A stretch of DNA of 24,413 nucleotides from DATBDE01 sp036270095 (GCA_036270095.1 DATBDE010000090.1:1-24413); one strand, 5' to 3'; counted from the stretch's first letter, positions 1 through 7,950 are shown. Program-made: numbers and translations. The notes: generated by a model from the sequence alone, not told the origin.

Positions 1-695
1 CGCACTTCGACGCCGGCGGAGCGGAGCGCGCGCGCCGCCGCCTTTCCATGCACCGCGGACAGCGGGGCCTGCGCCCAGCCGACGTCGCCGGCATCCCGGG
101 CCGTCAGCAGCCCGGTCTGGAACACGTAGGCGGCGAGCGCGAGCGAGGCCTCGGCCGCCGGCAGGTTCAGCGTCGGCAGCGCGATCAGCTCCCACAGCGC
201 CTCGATCGCCGCGGGGCTCTGGCCGTGCGCGGCCAGCCAGGCGCCGAAGCTCTGCGCGTCCAGCGAGGGGTCGTCGGGGTCGAGCCGTGCCAGCGCCGCC
301 GCCGCGCGCGCGACGCCCACGCGCTCGCCCAGCGACAGGAACGGGTAGCGCAGCAGCGCGGCGCCCAAGTGGGCGGGCGCGGGCAGCGCGCCGCGCCGCA
401 GCCAGCCGCGCCGGCCGCCGGGCGCGAGCACGGGGATGGCCAGCCGCGGCTGCAGCGTCGTCGCGGCCTCGGAGCCGAGCCGGCGCAGCAACGCGCGATA
501 GGCGGTGCAGCAGCGCAGGAACACGTGCTGGCCGTTGTCGACGGTCAGGCCCTCGCGGTGGAACGAGTACGCCGCGCCACCGAGCTGCGGCCGAACCTCG
601 ACCAACGTGACCGCCGCCCCCGCGTCCGCGCAGCGCAGCGCCGCCGCGATGCCGGCCAGGCCGCCGCCGACCACGACCACGCGCGGCGCGCTCAC
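1..695 (-). CDS. hpnE: Hydroxysqualene dehydroxylase HpnE, 3' end cut by window edge
   Basis: FAD-dependent amine-oxidase-fold enzyme that reduces hydroxysqualene to squalene, the last step of the HpnCDE squalene route. About 231 codons are visible; the C-terminal half lies off the left edge. The product starts VSAPRVVVVGGGLAGIAAA, a Rossmann dinucleotide-binding loop (GGGLAG) right at the N-terminus, followed by an acidic end of beta-2 (VTLVEVRPQLGGAAYS), as in squalene-associated FAD desaturases. The start is a GTG whose first bases overlap the TGA of hpnD (GTGA, 4-nt overlap), so translation is probably coupled. The family call rests on the FAD motif plus the order shc-hpnC-hpnD-hpnE; by sequence alone it could be another phytoene-desaturase-like enzyme. 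Confidence 0.88.
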   Translation of the reverse strand, partial: MSAPRVVVVGGGLAGIAAALRCADAGAAVTLVEVRPQLGGAAYSFHREGLTVDNGQHVFLRCCTAYRALLRRLGSEAATTLQPRLAIPVLAPGGRRGWLRRGALPAPAHLGAALLRYPFLSLGERVGVARAAAALARLDPDDPSLDAQSFGAWLAAHGQSPAAIEALWELIALPTLNLPAAEASLALAAYVFQTGLLTARDAGDVGWAQAPLSAVHGKAAARALRSAGVEV

Positions 696-1540
696 GCCCC
701 CACCCCCGCGAGGCTGCGGGCGGCCACCCACGCCTTCTCCCACGTCGGCAGCGACATGCGGCGCTCGAGCACCGCGTCGGGGTGGGTCTCGATCCGCGTG
801 AGCAGGCGCCGGTAGATCCCGGTCATGGCCAGCACGCACGCGCGACTGCGCGCGTCGAGGTGCTCGAGCAGGCGCAGCCCGCGGTCGAACCACTCGCGGT
901 CGCGCGCGGCCTCGAAGCGGATGAGCTCGGCCGCCGCCTCGGGCGGTGCGGCAGCGAGGTCGCCCGGGCAGCCGAAGCGGCGCAGGTCCTCGGCGGGCAG
1001 GTAGATCCGCCCGACCTCGAAGTCCTCGCGCACGTCGCGGAGGATGTTCGTGAGCTGCATGGCCACGCCGAGGTCGTCGGCCAGCGCCGAGGCGCCGGCG
1101 CCGTTGTCGCTCCCGAACACCCCCAGGCACAACCGCCCCACCGACCCGGCCACGTGGCGGCAGTACACGACGAGCTCGTCGAAGGTCTCGTAGGTCACGC
1201 CGCGCACGTCCATCTCCACGCCGTCGACGAGGTCGTCCAGGGCCTCGCGAGGGATCGGGAACTGCGCGCACGCGTCGGCCAGGGCGACGAAGACGACGTC
1301 GTCGGCCGGGTCGCCGAGCCGGTTCAGGCTCGAGCGCCCCTCCGCCAGCGCGCTGAGCTTGGCGTCGTCGGGCAGCGAGCCGTCGCCGACGTCGTCGATG
1401 CGGCGGGCAAACGCGTACACGGCGCATATGGCCCGGCGCTTGGCCGGCGGCAGCAGCCGGATGCCGTAGAAGAAGTTGCGCGCCTCGTCGCGCGTGATCT
1501 GCTCGCAGGCGCGGTAGGCGTGCTCGACGTCCACGCTCAT
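692..1540 (-). CDS. hpnD: Presqualene diphosphate synthase HpnD
   Basis: Trans-isoprenyl diphosphate synthase (squalene/phytoene synthase family) that condenses two farnesyl diphosphates into presqualene diphosphate. 282 residues, normal for the family. The first Asp-rich motif is in AFARRIDDVGD and the second in LRDVREDFEVGRIYLP; both bind the Mg-diphosphate. The N-terminal NFFYGIRLLPPAKRRAI segment is typical of HpnD. The ATG overlaps the TGA of hpnC (ATGA), and its own TGA overlaps the GTG of hpnE. Phytoene synthase is the main alternative, but the neighbouring hpnC, hpnE and shc make the hopanoid role very likely. Confidence 0.93.
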   Translation of the reverse strand: MSVDVEHAYRACEQITRDEARNFFYGIRLLPPAKRRAICAVYAFARRIDDVGDGSLPDDAKLSALAEGRSSLNRLGDPADDVVFVALADACAQFPIPREALDDLVDGVEMDVRGVTYETFDELVVYCRHVAGSVGRLCLGVFGSDNGAGASALADDLGVAMQLTNILRDVREDFEVGRIYLPAEDLRRFGCPGDLAAAPPEAAAELIRFEAARDREWFDRGLRLLEHLDARSRACVLAMTGIYRRLLTRIETHPDAVLERRMSLPTWEKAWVAARSLAGVGA

Positions 1541-2412
1541 CGGCCCCGCCCCAGGGTGGCCAGCAGGTTGCGGAGGAGGCGGGCGCGCGACGGCCGGGGC
1601 GCCCCGCCGGAGACGTCGTAGCCCGCGCCCTCGATCGCATCCAGCGCCGCCCGGCCCCCGGCCACGAACCCGGCCACGGCCAACGCCGGACGGCCGTGCA
1701 GCGAATGGTGCAGCGGCGCGCCCGCGCGCAGGAAGGCGCGCGCTCGCCCGACCTCGAAGGCCAGCAGCGCCCGCACCCGCGGCGGCGCCGGGCGCTCGCG
1801 CAGGTCGTCGACGGCGACGCCGAAGCGCTGGAGGTCGGCGAGCGGCAGGTACACGCGCCCGCGGCCGAGATCCTCGCGCACGTCCTGCCAGTGCTCGGTG
1901 AGCTGCAGGCCGGTGCACAGGGCGTCGGACAGCCGCTCGCGCTCGGGCGTCGCCGCCCCGAACACGGCGAGCACGAGCCGCCCGACGGGGTTTGCCGACA
2001 GCGCGCAGTAGGCGAGCAGGTCCTCCTCGGTGGCGTAGCGGGTCACGCGCTGGTCCTGGCGGTTGGCCTCGATGAGGGCGCGCAGCGGCACGGGCGCGAG
2101 GGCGCACGCGCGCACCGTGGCCTCCAGCCGCGTGGTCAGCGGCAGCGTCGGCGTGCCCGCGTACACGCGCTCGAGCTCGGCGTCGAGCCAGTCGAGCAGG
2201 GCCAGCCGGTCGCCCGCGGCCTCGTCGCCGGCGTCGTCGACCAGCCGCGCCCACCCGTAGAGCGCGAGCAGGTGGCCGCGCACACGCCGCGGCAGCACGC
2301 GGCTGGCCACCGGGAAGTTCTCGGACCCCGCCTGGGCCAGCACCGCCGCCTCGGCGGGGAGCGCCGCGGGAGGTGCGGCCGGGCCGCCCGATGCGAGCGC
2401 GGAGGCATTCAT
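1537..2412 (-). CDS. hpnC: Hydroxysqualene synthase HpnC
   Basis: Second squalene/phytoene-synthase-fold enzyme of the operon; HpnC converts presqualene diphosphate to hydroxysqualene. 291 residues. Signature segments are ENFPVASRVLPRRVR near residue 33, the first Asp-rich motif WARLVDDAGDE, and the second QDVREDLGRGRVYLP. It differs from the adjacent HpnD in the ENFPVAS block and in having WARLVDD for FARRIDD, which is how HpnC and HpnD are usually told apart. The start ATG overlaps the shc stop (ATGA), and a short Ala/Pro-rich N-terminal extension (about 25 residues) precedes the conserved part. Confidence 0.92.
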   Translation of the reverse strand: MNASALASGGPAAPPAALPAEAAVLAQAGSENFPVASRVLPRRVRGHLLALYGWARLVDDAGDEAAGDRLALLDWLDAELERVYAGTPTLPLTTRLEATVRACALAPVPLRALIEANRQDQRVTRYATEEDLLAYCALSANPVGRLVLAVFGAATPERERLSDALCTGLQLTEHWQDVREDLGRGRVYLPLADLQRFGVAVDDLRERPAPPRVRALLAFEVGRARAFLRAGAPLHHSLHGRPALAVAGFVAGGRAALDAIEGAGYDVSGGAPRPSRARLLRNLLATLGRGR

Positions 2413-4271
2413 GGTTGCGCACGCAAGTATCGCCCGAGCGCCATCAGGGGAAACACGTGGCGGTACAGGTGGTAGTTGATGAGGAAGTCGCCGGGGAAGC
2501 CGGTGCCGGTGAACCAGGGCTCGTCCCACGTGCCGTCGTCGGTCTGGCGCTCGACCAGCCAGGCGACGCCCCGCTCCACCGCCGGCGACCGTTCGCCCGC
2601 CGCCAGCAGCGCCAGCAGCGCCCACGCCGTCTGCGAGGCCGTGCTCTCCCCCCGGCCGATCCACTCCGGCTCGCGATAGGAGCGGCAGTCCTCGCCCCAG
2701 CCGCCGTCGGGGTTCTGGTGCTGCTCGAGCCAGCGCACCGCGCGGCGCACGGCGCGGTCGCCCGGCGCGACGCCGGCGGCCACCAGCGCGGGCACGGCCG
2801 CGCCGGTGCCGTAGACGTGGTTGACCCCCCAGCGCCCGAACCACGACCCGTCGGGCTCCTGCTCGTCCAGCAACCAGGCGCGGGCGCGCCGCTGCGCCTC
2901 GGCGGGCACGCCGCGCTCGTCGGCCAGCATCTCGAGCGCGTGCGCGGTGACGTCCGCGCTGGGCGGGTCGATGACCTCGCCGAAGTCCAGGAAGGGCAGC
3001 TCGCGGCACAGGCGCTGGTCGTGGTCGACGTCGAAGGCGCCCCAGCCCCCGCCGCGGCACTGCATGCCCAGGACCCATGCGAGCGCCCGCGCGACCGCGG
3101 CGTCCACCCGCGCCGGCTCGGGGTGGGCGACCTTGCGCAGCGCGAGCACGACCTCGGCCGTGTCGTCGACGTCCGGGTAGGTGTCGTTCTCGAACTCGAA
3201 CGCCCAGCCCCCGGGCGCGAGCCGCGGGCGCCGCACCGCCCAGTCGCCGGCCACCCGCACCTCTTCGCGCAGCAGCCAGTCGGCGGCACGCACGAGCGCC
3301 GGGTCGTCGGCGGGGAGGCCGGCGTCGGCGAGTGCGACCACGGCCAGCGCGGTGTCCCATACCGGCGACTGGCACGCCTCGAGGCGCCGGCCACGTACGT
3401 CGTCGATCACGAAGCCGTCGAGCCCGGCCAGACCCGCGCGCATGACCGGGTGGTCGAGCGCGTACCCGCGCAGGCGCAGCGCGATGAGCGAGTACACCCA
3501 TGGCGGCTGGATGCCGCCCCACGAGCCGTCGGCCTCCTGGCGACGGACGATCCAGCGCTCGGCCCGGCGCAGCGCGAGCCGCCGCAGCGGGCGCAGCGGC
3601 CGGCGCTCGTAGAAGCGCAGGAAGCGGTCCAGCGGCGCGAGCCGCGGCCGCGGGCCGTCGCGGCGCGGCTTGGGGCGACCGGTGCGGAGCTCGTCGATGC
3701 CGAAGCCGACCGGCTCGACGGGGCGGCTCGCGCTCACCACGGTCAGCGCCACGACGGTCTGGCGCGCCCAGCAGGCGAAGTCGTAGAGGTCGAGCGGCAC
3801 CCAGCGCGGCAGGAGCATGACCTCGGGCGGGAGCGCGGGCAGGGCGTCCCAGGCCCACAGCCCGAACAGCGCCAGCCACAGGTGGGTGAACACGCGCGCG
3901 GCCTCCACGCCGCCGGCCTCGCGGATCCACGCCGCGGCCCGGCGCATGTGCTCGGCCTCGGGATCGTCGCCGGCCAGCCGCAGGGCGACGTAGGCCTCGA
4001 CGGTGGTCGACAGGTCGCCGGGGCCGTCGTAGAAGTTCGCCCAGGTCCCGTCGGCGCGCTGCTGGGCGCGGATCCACACCGCCGCGCGCTCGGACCCCTC
4101 CGGCTCGCGCACGCCGAGGAACTCGCGCAGGAGCAGGTCCTCGGCGTCCATGGTGACGTTGGTCTCGAGCTCCGCCTTCCACCAGCCGGCGGCGTCCTGG
4201 CGGCGCAGCAGGTGGTCGCGGGCCTCATCGAGAGCGCGCTCGGCGCCCGCGAACGGCCCCCCTGAAGCCAT
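2409..4271 (-). CDS. shc: Squalene-hopene cyclase
   Basis: Class II triterpene cyclase that cyclises squalene to hopene/hopanol on the inner membrane face; first gene of the hopanoid operon. 620 residues from the chosen ATG, close to the usual 620-650. The catalytic DXDD motif is DVDDTA at residues 367-370. Several QW-type repeats are visible: GSWGGIQPPWVYSL, GGWGAFDVD, GSWFGRWGVNHVYGTGA, GGWGEDCRSY and GTWDEPWFTGTGFPG, the last followed by the typical C-terminus LINYHLYRHVFPLMALGRY. A GTG at 4304 in the same frame would add 11 residues; the ATG at 4271 was preferred because it gives an N-terminus like other Shc proteins, but no strong ribosome site decides it. Divergent from the repeat-protein gene at 4515. 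Confidence 0.95.
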   Translation of the reverse strand: MASGGPFAGAERALDEARDHLLRRQDAAGWWKAELETNVTMDAEDLLLREFLGVREPEGSERAAVWIRAQQRADGTWANFYDGPGDLSTTVEAYVALRLAGDDPEAEHMRRAAAWIREAGGVEAARVFTHLWLALFGLWAWDALPALPPEVMLLPRWVPLDLYDFACWARQTVVALTVVSASRPVEPVGFGIDELRTGRPKPRRDGPRPRLAPLDRFLRFYERRPLRPLRRLALRRAERWIVRRQEADGSWGGIQPPWVYSLIALRLRGYALDHPVMRAGLAGLDGFVIDDVRGRRLEACQSPVWDTALAVVALADAGLPADDPALVRAADWLLREEVRVAGDWAVRRPRLAPGGWAFEFENDTYPDVDDTAEVVLALRKVAHPEPARVDAAVARALAWVLGMQCRGGGWGAFDVDHDQRLCRELPFLDFGEVIDPPSADVTAHALEMLADERGVPAEAQRRARAWLLDEQEPDGSWFGRWGVNHVYGTGAAVPALVAAGVAPGDRAVRRAVRWLEQHQNPDGGWGEDCRSYREPEWIGRGESTASQTAWALLALLAAGERSPAVERGVAWLVERQTDDGTWDEPWFTGTGFPGDFLINYHLYRHVFPLMALGRYLRAQP

Positions 4272-4428
4272 GGTGCTGGTGCTGAATCCTGCTTCTCGCT
4301 GCACGAGTCCCAGAGAGTCGGAATGCTTCGACGGCGGAGGTTAACGACCGCGTTCCCTCCGCTGTGCACTCTGACGCTTTTTGGTCGCCTGTCGAAATCG
4401 AAGCCCGAGAATCGCTTCTTCCTGGGTG

Positions 4429-4458
4429 TTGCGACGACCGCGGTCGGGGAGGTATGTT
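4429..4458 (+). promoter_or_regulatory. Candidate promoter for the repeat-protein gene
   Basis: TTGCGA (4429-4434) and TATGTT (4453-4458) are separated by 18 bp and fit a sigma-70 type -35/-10 pair. The expected start near 4465 leaves a leader of about 50 nt before the GTG at 4515. The whole 4272-4514 gap is visibly less GC-rich than its surroundings and holds the divergent control region for shc; no convincing shc promoter was found on the minus strand. Confidence 0.5.
4435..4446. promoter_or_regulatory. 12-bp perfect palindrome in the promoter spacer (possible operator)
   Basis: CGACCGCGGTCG is a perfect inverted repeat lying wholly between the proposed -35 and -10 elements, where a dimeric repressor or MerR-type regulator would bind. 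Palindromes of this length occur by chance several times in a GC-rich window of this size, so only the position makes it notable. Confidence 0.3.
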
Positions 4459-4514
4459 GGCGGGGGAGGAGAGAGCGATCGCACCGCACATCCCGACGCC
4501 GATCGAGGATCCCC

Positions 4515-5195
4515 GTGCCTGACGACGGGCCGACGCCGATCGAAGGCCCGGTCCCGGAGGGCCCGACGCCGATCGAGGGCCCCGTCCCCGAAGGGCCCAC
4601 GCCTATCGAAGGCCCCGTCCCCGAAGGGCCCACGCCCATCGAAGGGCCGGTGCCCGAGGGGCCCACGCCGATCGAAGGCCCCGTGCCCGAGGGTCCGACG
4701 CCCATCGAAGGACCGGTGCCCGAGGGCCCGACCCCCATCGAGGGGCCCGTCCCCGAGGGACCGACGCCGATCGGGCCGAGCGACGACGCGCCCCCCGGCG
4801 ACGACGCACCCCCCGGCGACGACGCACCGCCCAGCGACGACGCACCGCCCAGCGACGACGCCCCACCCTCCGACGACGCACCGCCCAGCGACGACGCGCC
4901 TCCGGACGACGACGGCCCGAGCGACCGCCGGCTCTGGGAGCTGCTCGCCGAGCTCGAGATCGCCGAGCTCATCGCCGCCGAGATCGAGGCCATCGCCGCC
5001 CACTACGCCGAGATCTCTGGTTCAGTGACGACCCTCCTCGTCGTCGACGTCCGCGGCGACGAGGCGTTCATGATCCGCGCGGAAGTGATCGACGAGCGCG
5101 CGCTGCACGCCGCCGCCGACCGTGTCGGCTACGCCGTGTCCCCTGCCGAGCATCCCGAAGCCGACTATCACCTCGAGCGCCGCGACCCGCGCTGA
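4515..5195 (+). CDS. Pro/Asp-rich tandem-repeat protein of unknown function
   Basis: 226 residues, not matched to any family I know. The GTG start is set by a GAGGAT ribosome site 5 nt upstream. Residues 5-81 are seven identical copies of GPTPIEGPVPE plus a partial eighth (GPTPIGP). Residues 89-130 are seven (S/G)DDAPP units, then DDDGPS. Roughly residues 137-165 form an amphipathic acidic helix (RRLWELLAELEIAELIAAEI), and the last 55 or so residues look like a small alpha/beta segment (VTTLLVVDVRGDEAFMIRAEV). There is no signal peptide and no membrane segment, and the repeat part should be disordered and acidic. It overlaps the next gene by 74 nt. It may be a scaffold or the substrate of the hydroxylase/glycosyltransferase encoded nearby; that is inference. 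Confidence 0.8.
   Translation: MPDDGPTPIEGPVPEGPTPIEGPVPEGPTPIEGPVPEGPTPIEGPVPEGPTPIEGPVPEGPTPIEGPVPEGPTPIEGPVPEGPTPIGPSDDAPPGDDAPPGDDAPPSDDAPPSDDAPPSDDAPPSDDAPPDDDGPSDRRLWELLAELEIAELIAAEIEAIAAHYAEISGSVTTLLVVDVRGDEAFMIRAEVIDERALHAAADRVGYAVSPAEHPEADYHLERRDPR
4527..4757 (+). repeat. 7 x 33-bp in-frame minisatellite coding GPTPIEGPVPE
   Basis: Seven head-to-tail 33-bp units encode the same 11 residues without one amino-acid change. Ten of the eleven codons vary at the third base among units; only the Ile ATC is constant. A partial eighth unit follows at 4758-4778. Confidence 0.95.
4779..4904 (+). repeat. 7 x 18-bp in-frame repeat coding (S/G)DDAPP
   Basis: Seven 18-bp units follow the 33-bp array directly, with a degenerate eighth (DDDGPS) at 4905-4922. 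Ser is written both AGC and TCC, and Ala and Pro codons vary, while the DD-A-PP core is fixed. Confidence 0.92.
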
Positions 5196-7950
5196 CGACC
5201 GCGAGCACCTGCGCCGACTGCTCGCCGCCGAGGCGTTCCTGGAGTGGCGCGACGGCGAGGGGCCGCGGGACAAGTCCGGCCGCCCGCTGCCCTGGCTGTT
5301 CTACGGGCCCCAGCTGACCCTCACGCCGCGCGGGCTCGAGCTGGCGACCGCGGTGCTGCTCGACCGGTTGCAGAGCTTCTCCTCCACCCAGCTCGCCACC
5401 TACGGCGTCTCGGCCCTGCCGCTGCTCGGCGCCACGGTCGCGGCCGGCGGCGGGCGCTACACCGGCCTGGCCGTGCGCCGCGAGCGCAAGGCCTACGGCT
5501 CCTGCCGCCGCATCGACGGCCCCATCGACCGCTCCCGCTCGGTCGTCGTCATCGACGAGTCGATCACGGTCGGCCGCTCGGTCTACAACGGCATCTGCGC
5601 GCTCGAGGCCGAGGGCCTCGAGGTCGAGGGCGCGCTCTGCCTGGTCGAGTTCACCGGCTACGGCGCCGTGCCCTGGCTGGCCGCCGCCGGCTACCGGGTC
5701 GACACGGTCTACGACGTGTGGGAGGAGCTCGGCCGCCACGCGGTCACGCCCCGCCCCACCCCGATCGCCATTGCGGCTCCGCGCGCCCCCACCGAATTGC
5801 CCGAGGGCCTGACGCCGGCGCAACTGGCCCGCGCCGTCGCCACCGAGCTGCGCCGCAGCGGCGAGGTCCCCGAGCTCCCCGCCGCCCTGGACCGACCCTA
5901 CGACAGCGCCGGCGGCACGTTCGTGAGCGTGCGCCGGCGCGCTGACGACGTCCGCCTGGCCCGCGACGGCTTCCGCCGCGACGGCGAGCTCCCTCCCGAG
6001 CCCGCCCGCGACGTCGCCCTGGCCACCGAGGCGGCCCTGCGCCAGCCCGGCCTGCGCGATGTGCCCCTCGACGAGGTCAAGCTCTCGGTCTCGCTGCTGG
6101 GCGAGCCCGAGGAGGTCGAGCTCGGCGGCATCGAGCACGAGCGCTACGGCCTGATCGTGCGCGGGGTCGGGGTGCTGGACCGCGTCGGCGCCGCCCTGCC
6201 CAACGCGCCCCACTACGACGACGAGATCCAGCAGTACCGCTACGCCAGGACGATCGCCGCCGGGTTCTCGGCCCACGAGCCCACGCGCACCTTCCGCCAG
6301 CCGGTCGTACGCGACGTCGAGCCCGGCGAGAACTGGCCGCCCTACGGCGCCCCGCCGGTCGGGCCGGACGTGCTCGCCGACGCCGCGTTCGCCGCTGCGC
6401 TGCACCGCCGCCTGCGCAGCCTGCTCGCGGACGAGAGCGACCCCGGCGGGCCCCTGCGCCTGCCTGCGGGCATCCCCTTCTCCGCCGTCGGCGTCTCGCT
6501 CTACCACGGTGGCGTCATCGGCTGCGCCCTGAGCTTCCTCGACGACGTCGACGCCGCGCTGGCCGAGGCCACGGCCCGTGCGCTGGCCGACACCCGCTGG
6601 GGCTTCCGCGCCGGCTCGCGCCCGGCCGACGAGCTCGTCGCCGTGGTGTCGCTGCTCGGCCCCGCCCGCCCGCTCGGCCGCGTCAGCGCCGACCGCCTGC
6701 CGCTGTTCTTCCGGCTTGGCCGCGACACCCTCATGGCGTCGGCCGGGGACCGCCACGGGCTGATCCTCGCCCACTTCGCCGTCGAGCAGAGCACGGACGC
6801 CCGCGCTTACCGCGCCCATGTGCTCGAGAAGGGCGGCATCGCCGACGGGTCCACGGCGCACTGGACCGCGTACGAGACGTCGGCCTGGCGCGTCGACGGC
6901 GACGGCGCCGCGCCGCTCGACCACGGCTTTCCGGTCCGCGCCCGGCAGGCCACGGCAACCGCGCTCGCGGGCTACATCCTCGGCCAGCGCGACGACGACG
7001 GCATCCCCGCCTACGCGTTCGAGCCCTGGAACGGCCGCACCGCCACCGCCGGCCCGTCCGCGCGCATCCTCCTCGCCGTCGCGGGCCTGCTCGAGGCCGC
7101 GCCGCTGCTCGACGACGACACCGTGGCGCAGGCCGAGGCGCTGCTCGACGCCTTCCTGGACGGGGCGCCGCGCGCCGACCTGACCTGGGACAACGGCACC
7201 GACGCCCAGCTCCTGGCCACGCTGGGGCTGACCGAGTGGGACGCCGCGCGCGAGGCCGCGGTCGCGACGCTGATCGAGCGCCTGCGGCCGCTCGTGCGCG
7301 CCCACGGCGCCATCTACCACCTCGGCCCGCGCCGGGTCGACGCCGACCTCGACATCCTCTCCGGGCTGCTGCTGCTCGCCCTCGGCCGCGCGGCGCCGCA
7401 CAACCCCGACGCGCTCGTCGGCCTCGACCTCGACCGCGTGCTGGCCTTCTACCGCCGCCGTTTCGCGCTGCTCGAGCCCTGGTCGATGGTCTGGTGGCAC
7501 GCGCAGGCGTGGACGGCACTGGCCGACGCGGTCGACGGCGCCGAGGACTTCGCCTTTGCGCTCGTCGACTGGGCGCTGCGACACCAGAGCGCGACCACCG
7601 GCGCCTTCGTCATCGACAGCCTGCCGCCGTACCGGATCTCGTTCCTGTCCGCGTGCGTGCTCGAGGCCGTTGCGGAAGCGTGGGAGCGCGCCGACGGCGA
7701 GCGCGCCGCCCGCTACGCGCAGGCCTGGCACAACGGGATGCGCTTCGTGGAGCGCCTGGTCATCCACCAGCGCGACGCGTTCTTCAGTCCGGTGCCCGAG
7801 CGCTGCGCTGGCGGCGTGCGCGCGACGCTGGCCAGCGCCCACGTCCGCATCGACTTCCCCGGCCACGCGCTGCTCGCCCTGGCCAAGGGCGCGCGCGCCG
7901 GCGCGGCGGCTACAGCGACGCCTCGCGCCAGCCGATCTCCGGCTCGTTGA
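5122..7950 (+). CDS. Multidomain protein: phosphoribosyltransferase-like, two AMMECR1-like domains, helical toroid-like C-terminus
   Basis: 942 residues. Residues about 25-210 match the orotate phosphoribosyltransferase fold: the RKAYGSCRRIDGPI loop and the PRPP-binding motif VVVIDESITVGRS at 141-153. Residues about 230-410 look like AMMECR1 (LARAVATELRRSGEVPELP, GGTFVSVRR, KLSVSLLGEPEEV) but lack the conserved Cys. Residues about 412-600 are a second AMMECR1-like domain that keeps a GGVIGC core with Cys468. Residues about 609-930 are helix-rich with Trp/Asp motifs (LTWDNGTDAQLL, WSMVWWHAQAW, VRIDFPGHALLAL) like an alpha/alpha toroid, perhaps glycosidase-like. The GTG at 5122 is the only standard start before the conserved part and has no clear ribosome site; it lies 74 nt inside the repeat-protein gene. 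The 3' end overlaps the convergent gene by 41 nt. Substrate unknown. Confidence 0.85.
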   Translation: MSATPCPLPSIPKPTITSSAATRADDREHLRRLLAAEAFLEWRDGEGPRDKSGRPLPWLFYGPQLTLTPRGLELATAVLLDRLQSFSSTQLATYGVSALPLLGATVAAGGGRYTGLAVRRERKAYGSCRRIDGPIDRSRSVVVIDESITVGRSVYNGICALEAEGLEVEGALCLVEFTGYGAVPWLAAAGYRVDTVYDVWEELGRHAVTPRPTPIAIAAPRAPTELPEGLTPAQLARAVATELRRSGEVPELPAALDRPYDSAGGTFVSVRRRADDVRLARDGFRRDGELPPEPARDVALATEAALRQPGLRDVPLDEVKLSVSLLGEPEEVELGGIEHERYGLIVRGVGVLDRVGAALPNAPHYDDEIQQYRYARTIAAGFSAHEPTRTFRQPVVRDVEPGENWPPYGAPPVGPDVLADAAFAAALHRRLRSLLADESDPGGPLRLPAGIPFSAVGVSLYHGGVIGCALSFLDDVDAALAEATARALADTRWGFRAGSRPADELVAVVSLLGPARPLGRVSADRLPLFFRLGRDTLMASAGDRHGLILAHFAVEQSTDARAYRAHVLEKGGIADGSTAHWTAYETSAWRVDGDGAAPLDHGFPVRARQATATALAGYILGQRDDDGIPAYAFEPWNGRTATAGPSARILLAVAGLLEAAPLLDDDTVAQAEALLDAFLDGAPRADLTWDNGTDAQLLATLGLTEWDAAREAAVATLIERLRPLVRAHGAIYHLGPRRVDADLDILSGLLLLALGRAAPHNPDALVGLDLDRVLAFYRRRFALLEPWSMVWWHAQAWTALADAVDGAEDFAFALVDWALRHQSATTGAFVIDSLPPYRISFLSACVLEAVAEAWERADGERAARYAQAWHNGMRFVERLVIHQRDAFFSPVPERCAGGVRATLASAHVRIDFPGHALLALAKGARAGAAATATPRASRSPAR

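Noticed and set aside
2373..4265. 630-codon plus-strand frame antisense to shc
   Set aside because: Low-complexity composition, no motifs, and the opposite strand encodes a clear squalene-hopene cyclase.
4527..4922. CRISPR-like array
   Set aside because: The direct repeats have no spacers and stay in frame inside a coding sequence with a start, ribosome site and non-repeat C-terminus.
3743..4993. Minus-strand frame reading GPSGTGPSMGVGPSGTGPS across the repeats
   Set aside because: It is the complement of the Pro-rich repeats. The plus-strand reading has a ribosome site and keeps its residues while wobble bases vary; the minus reading changes Ile/Met among units and runs on into shc out of frame.
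5068..7866. Very long open frame on the minus strand opposite the PRT-AMMECR1 gene
   Set aside because: It is Arg/Gly/Ala/Val-rich with no recognisable domain, as expected for the antisense frame of a GC-rich gene whose third bases are almost all G or C.
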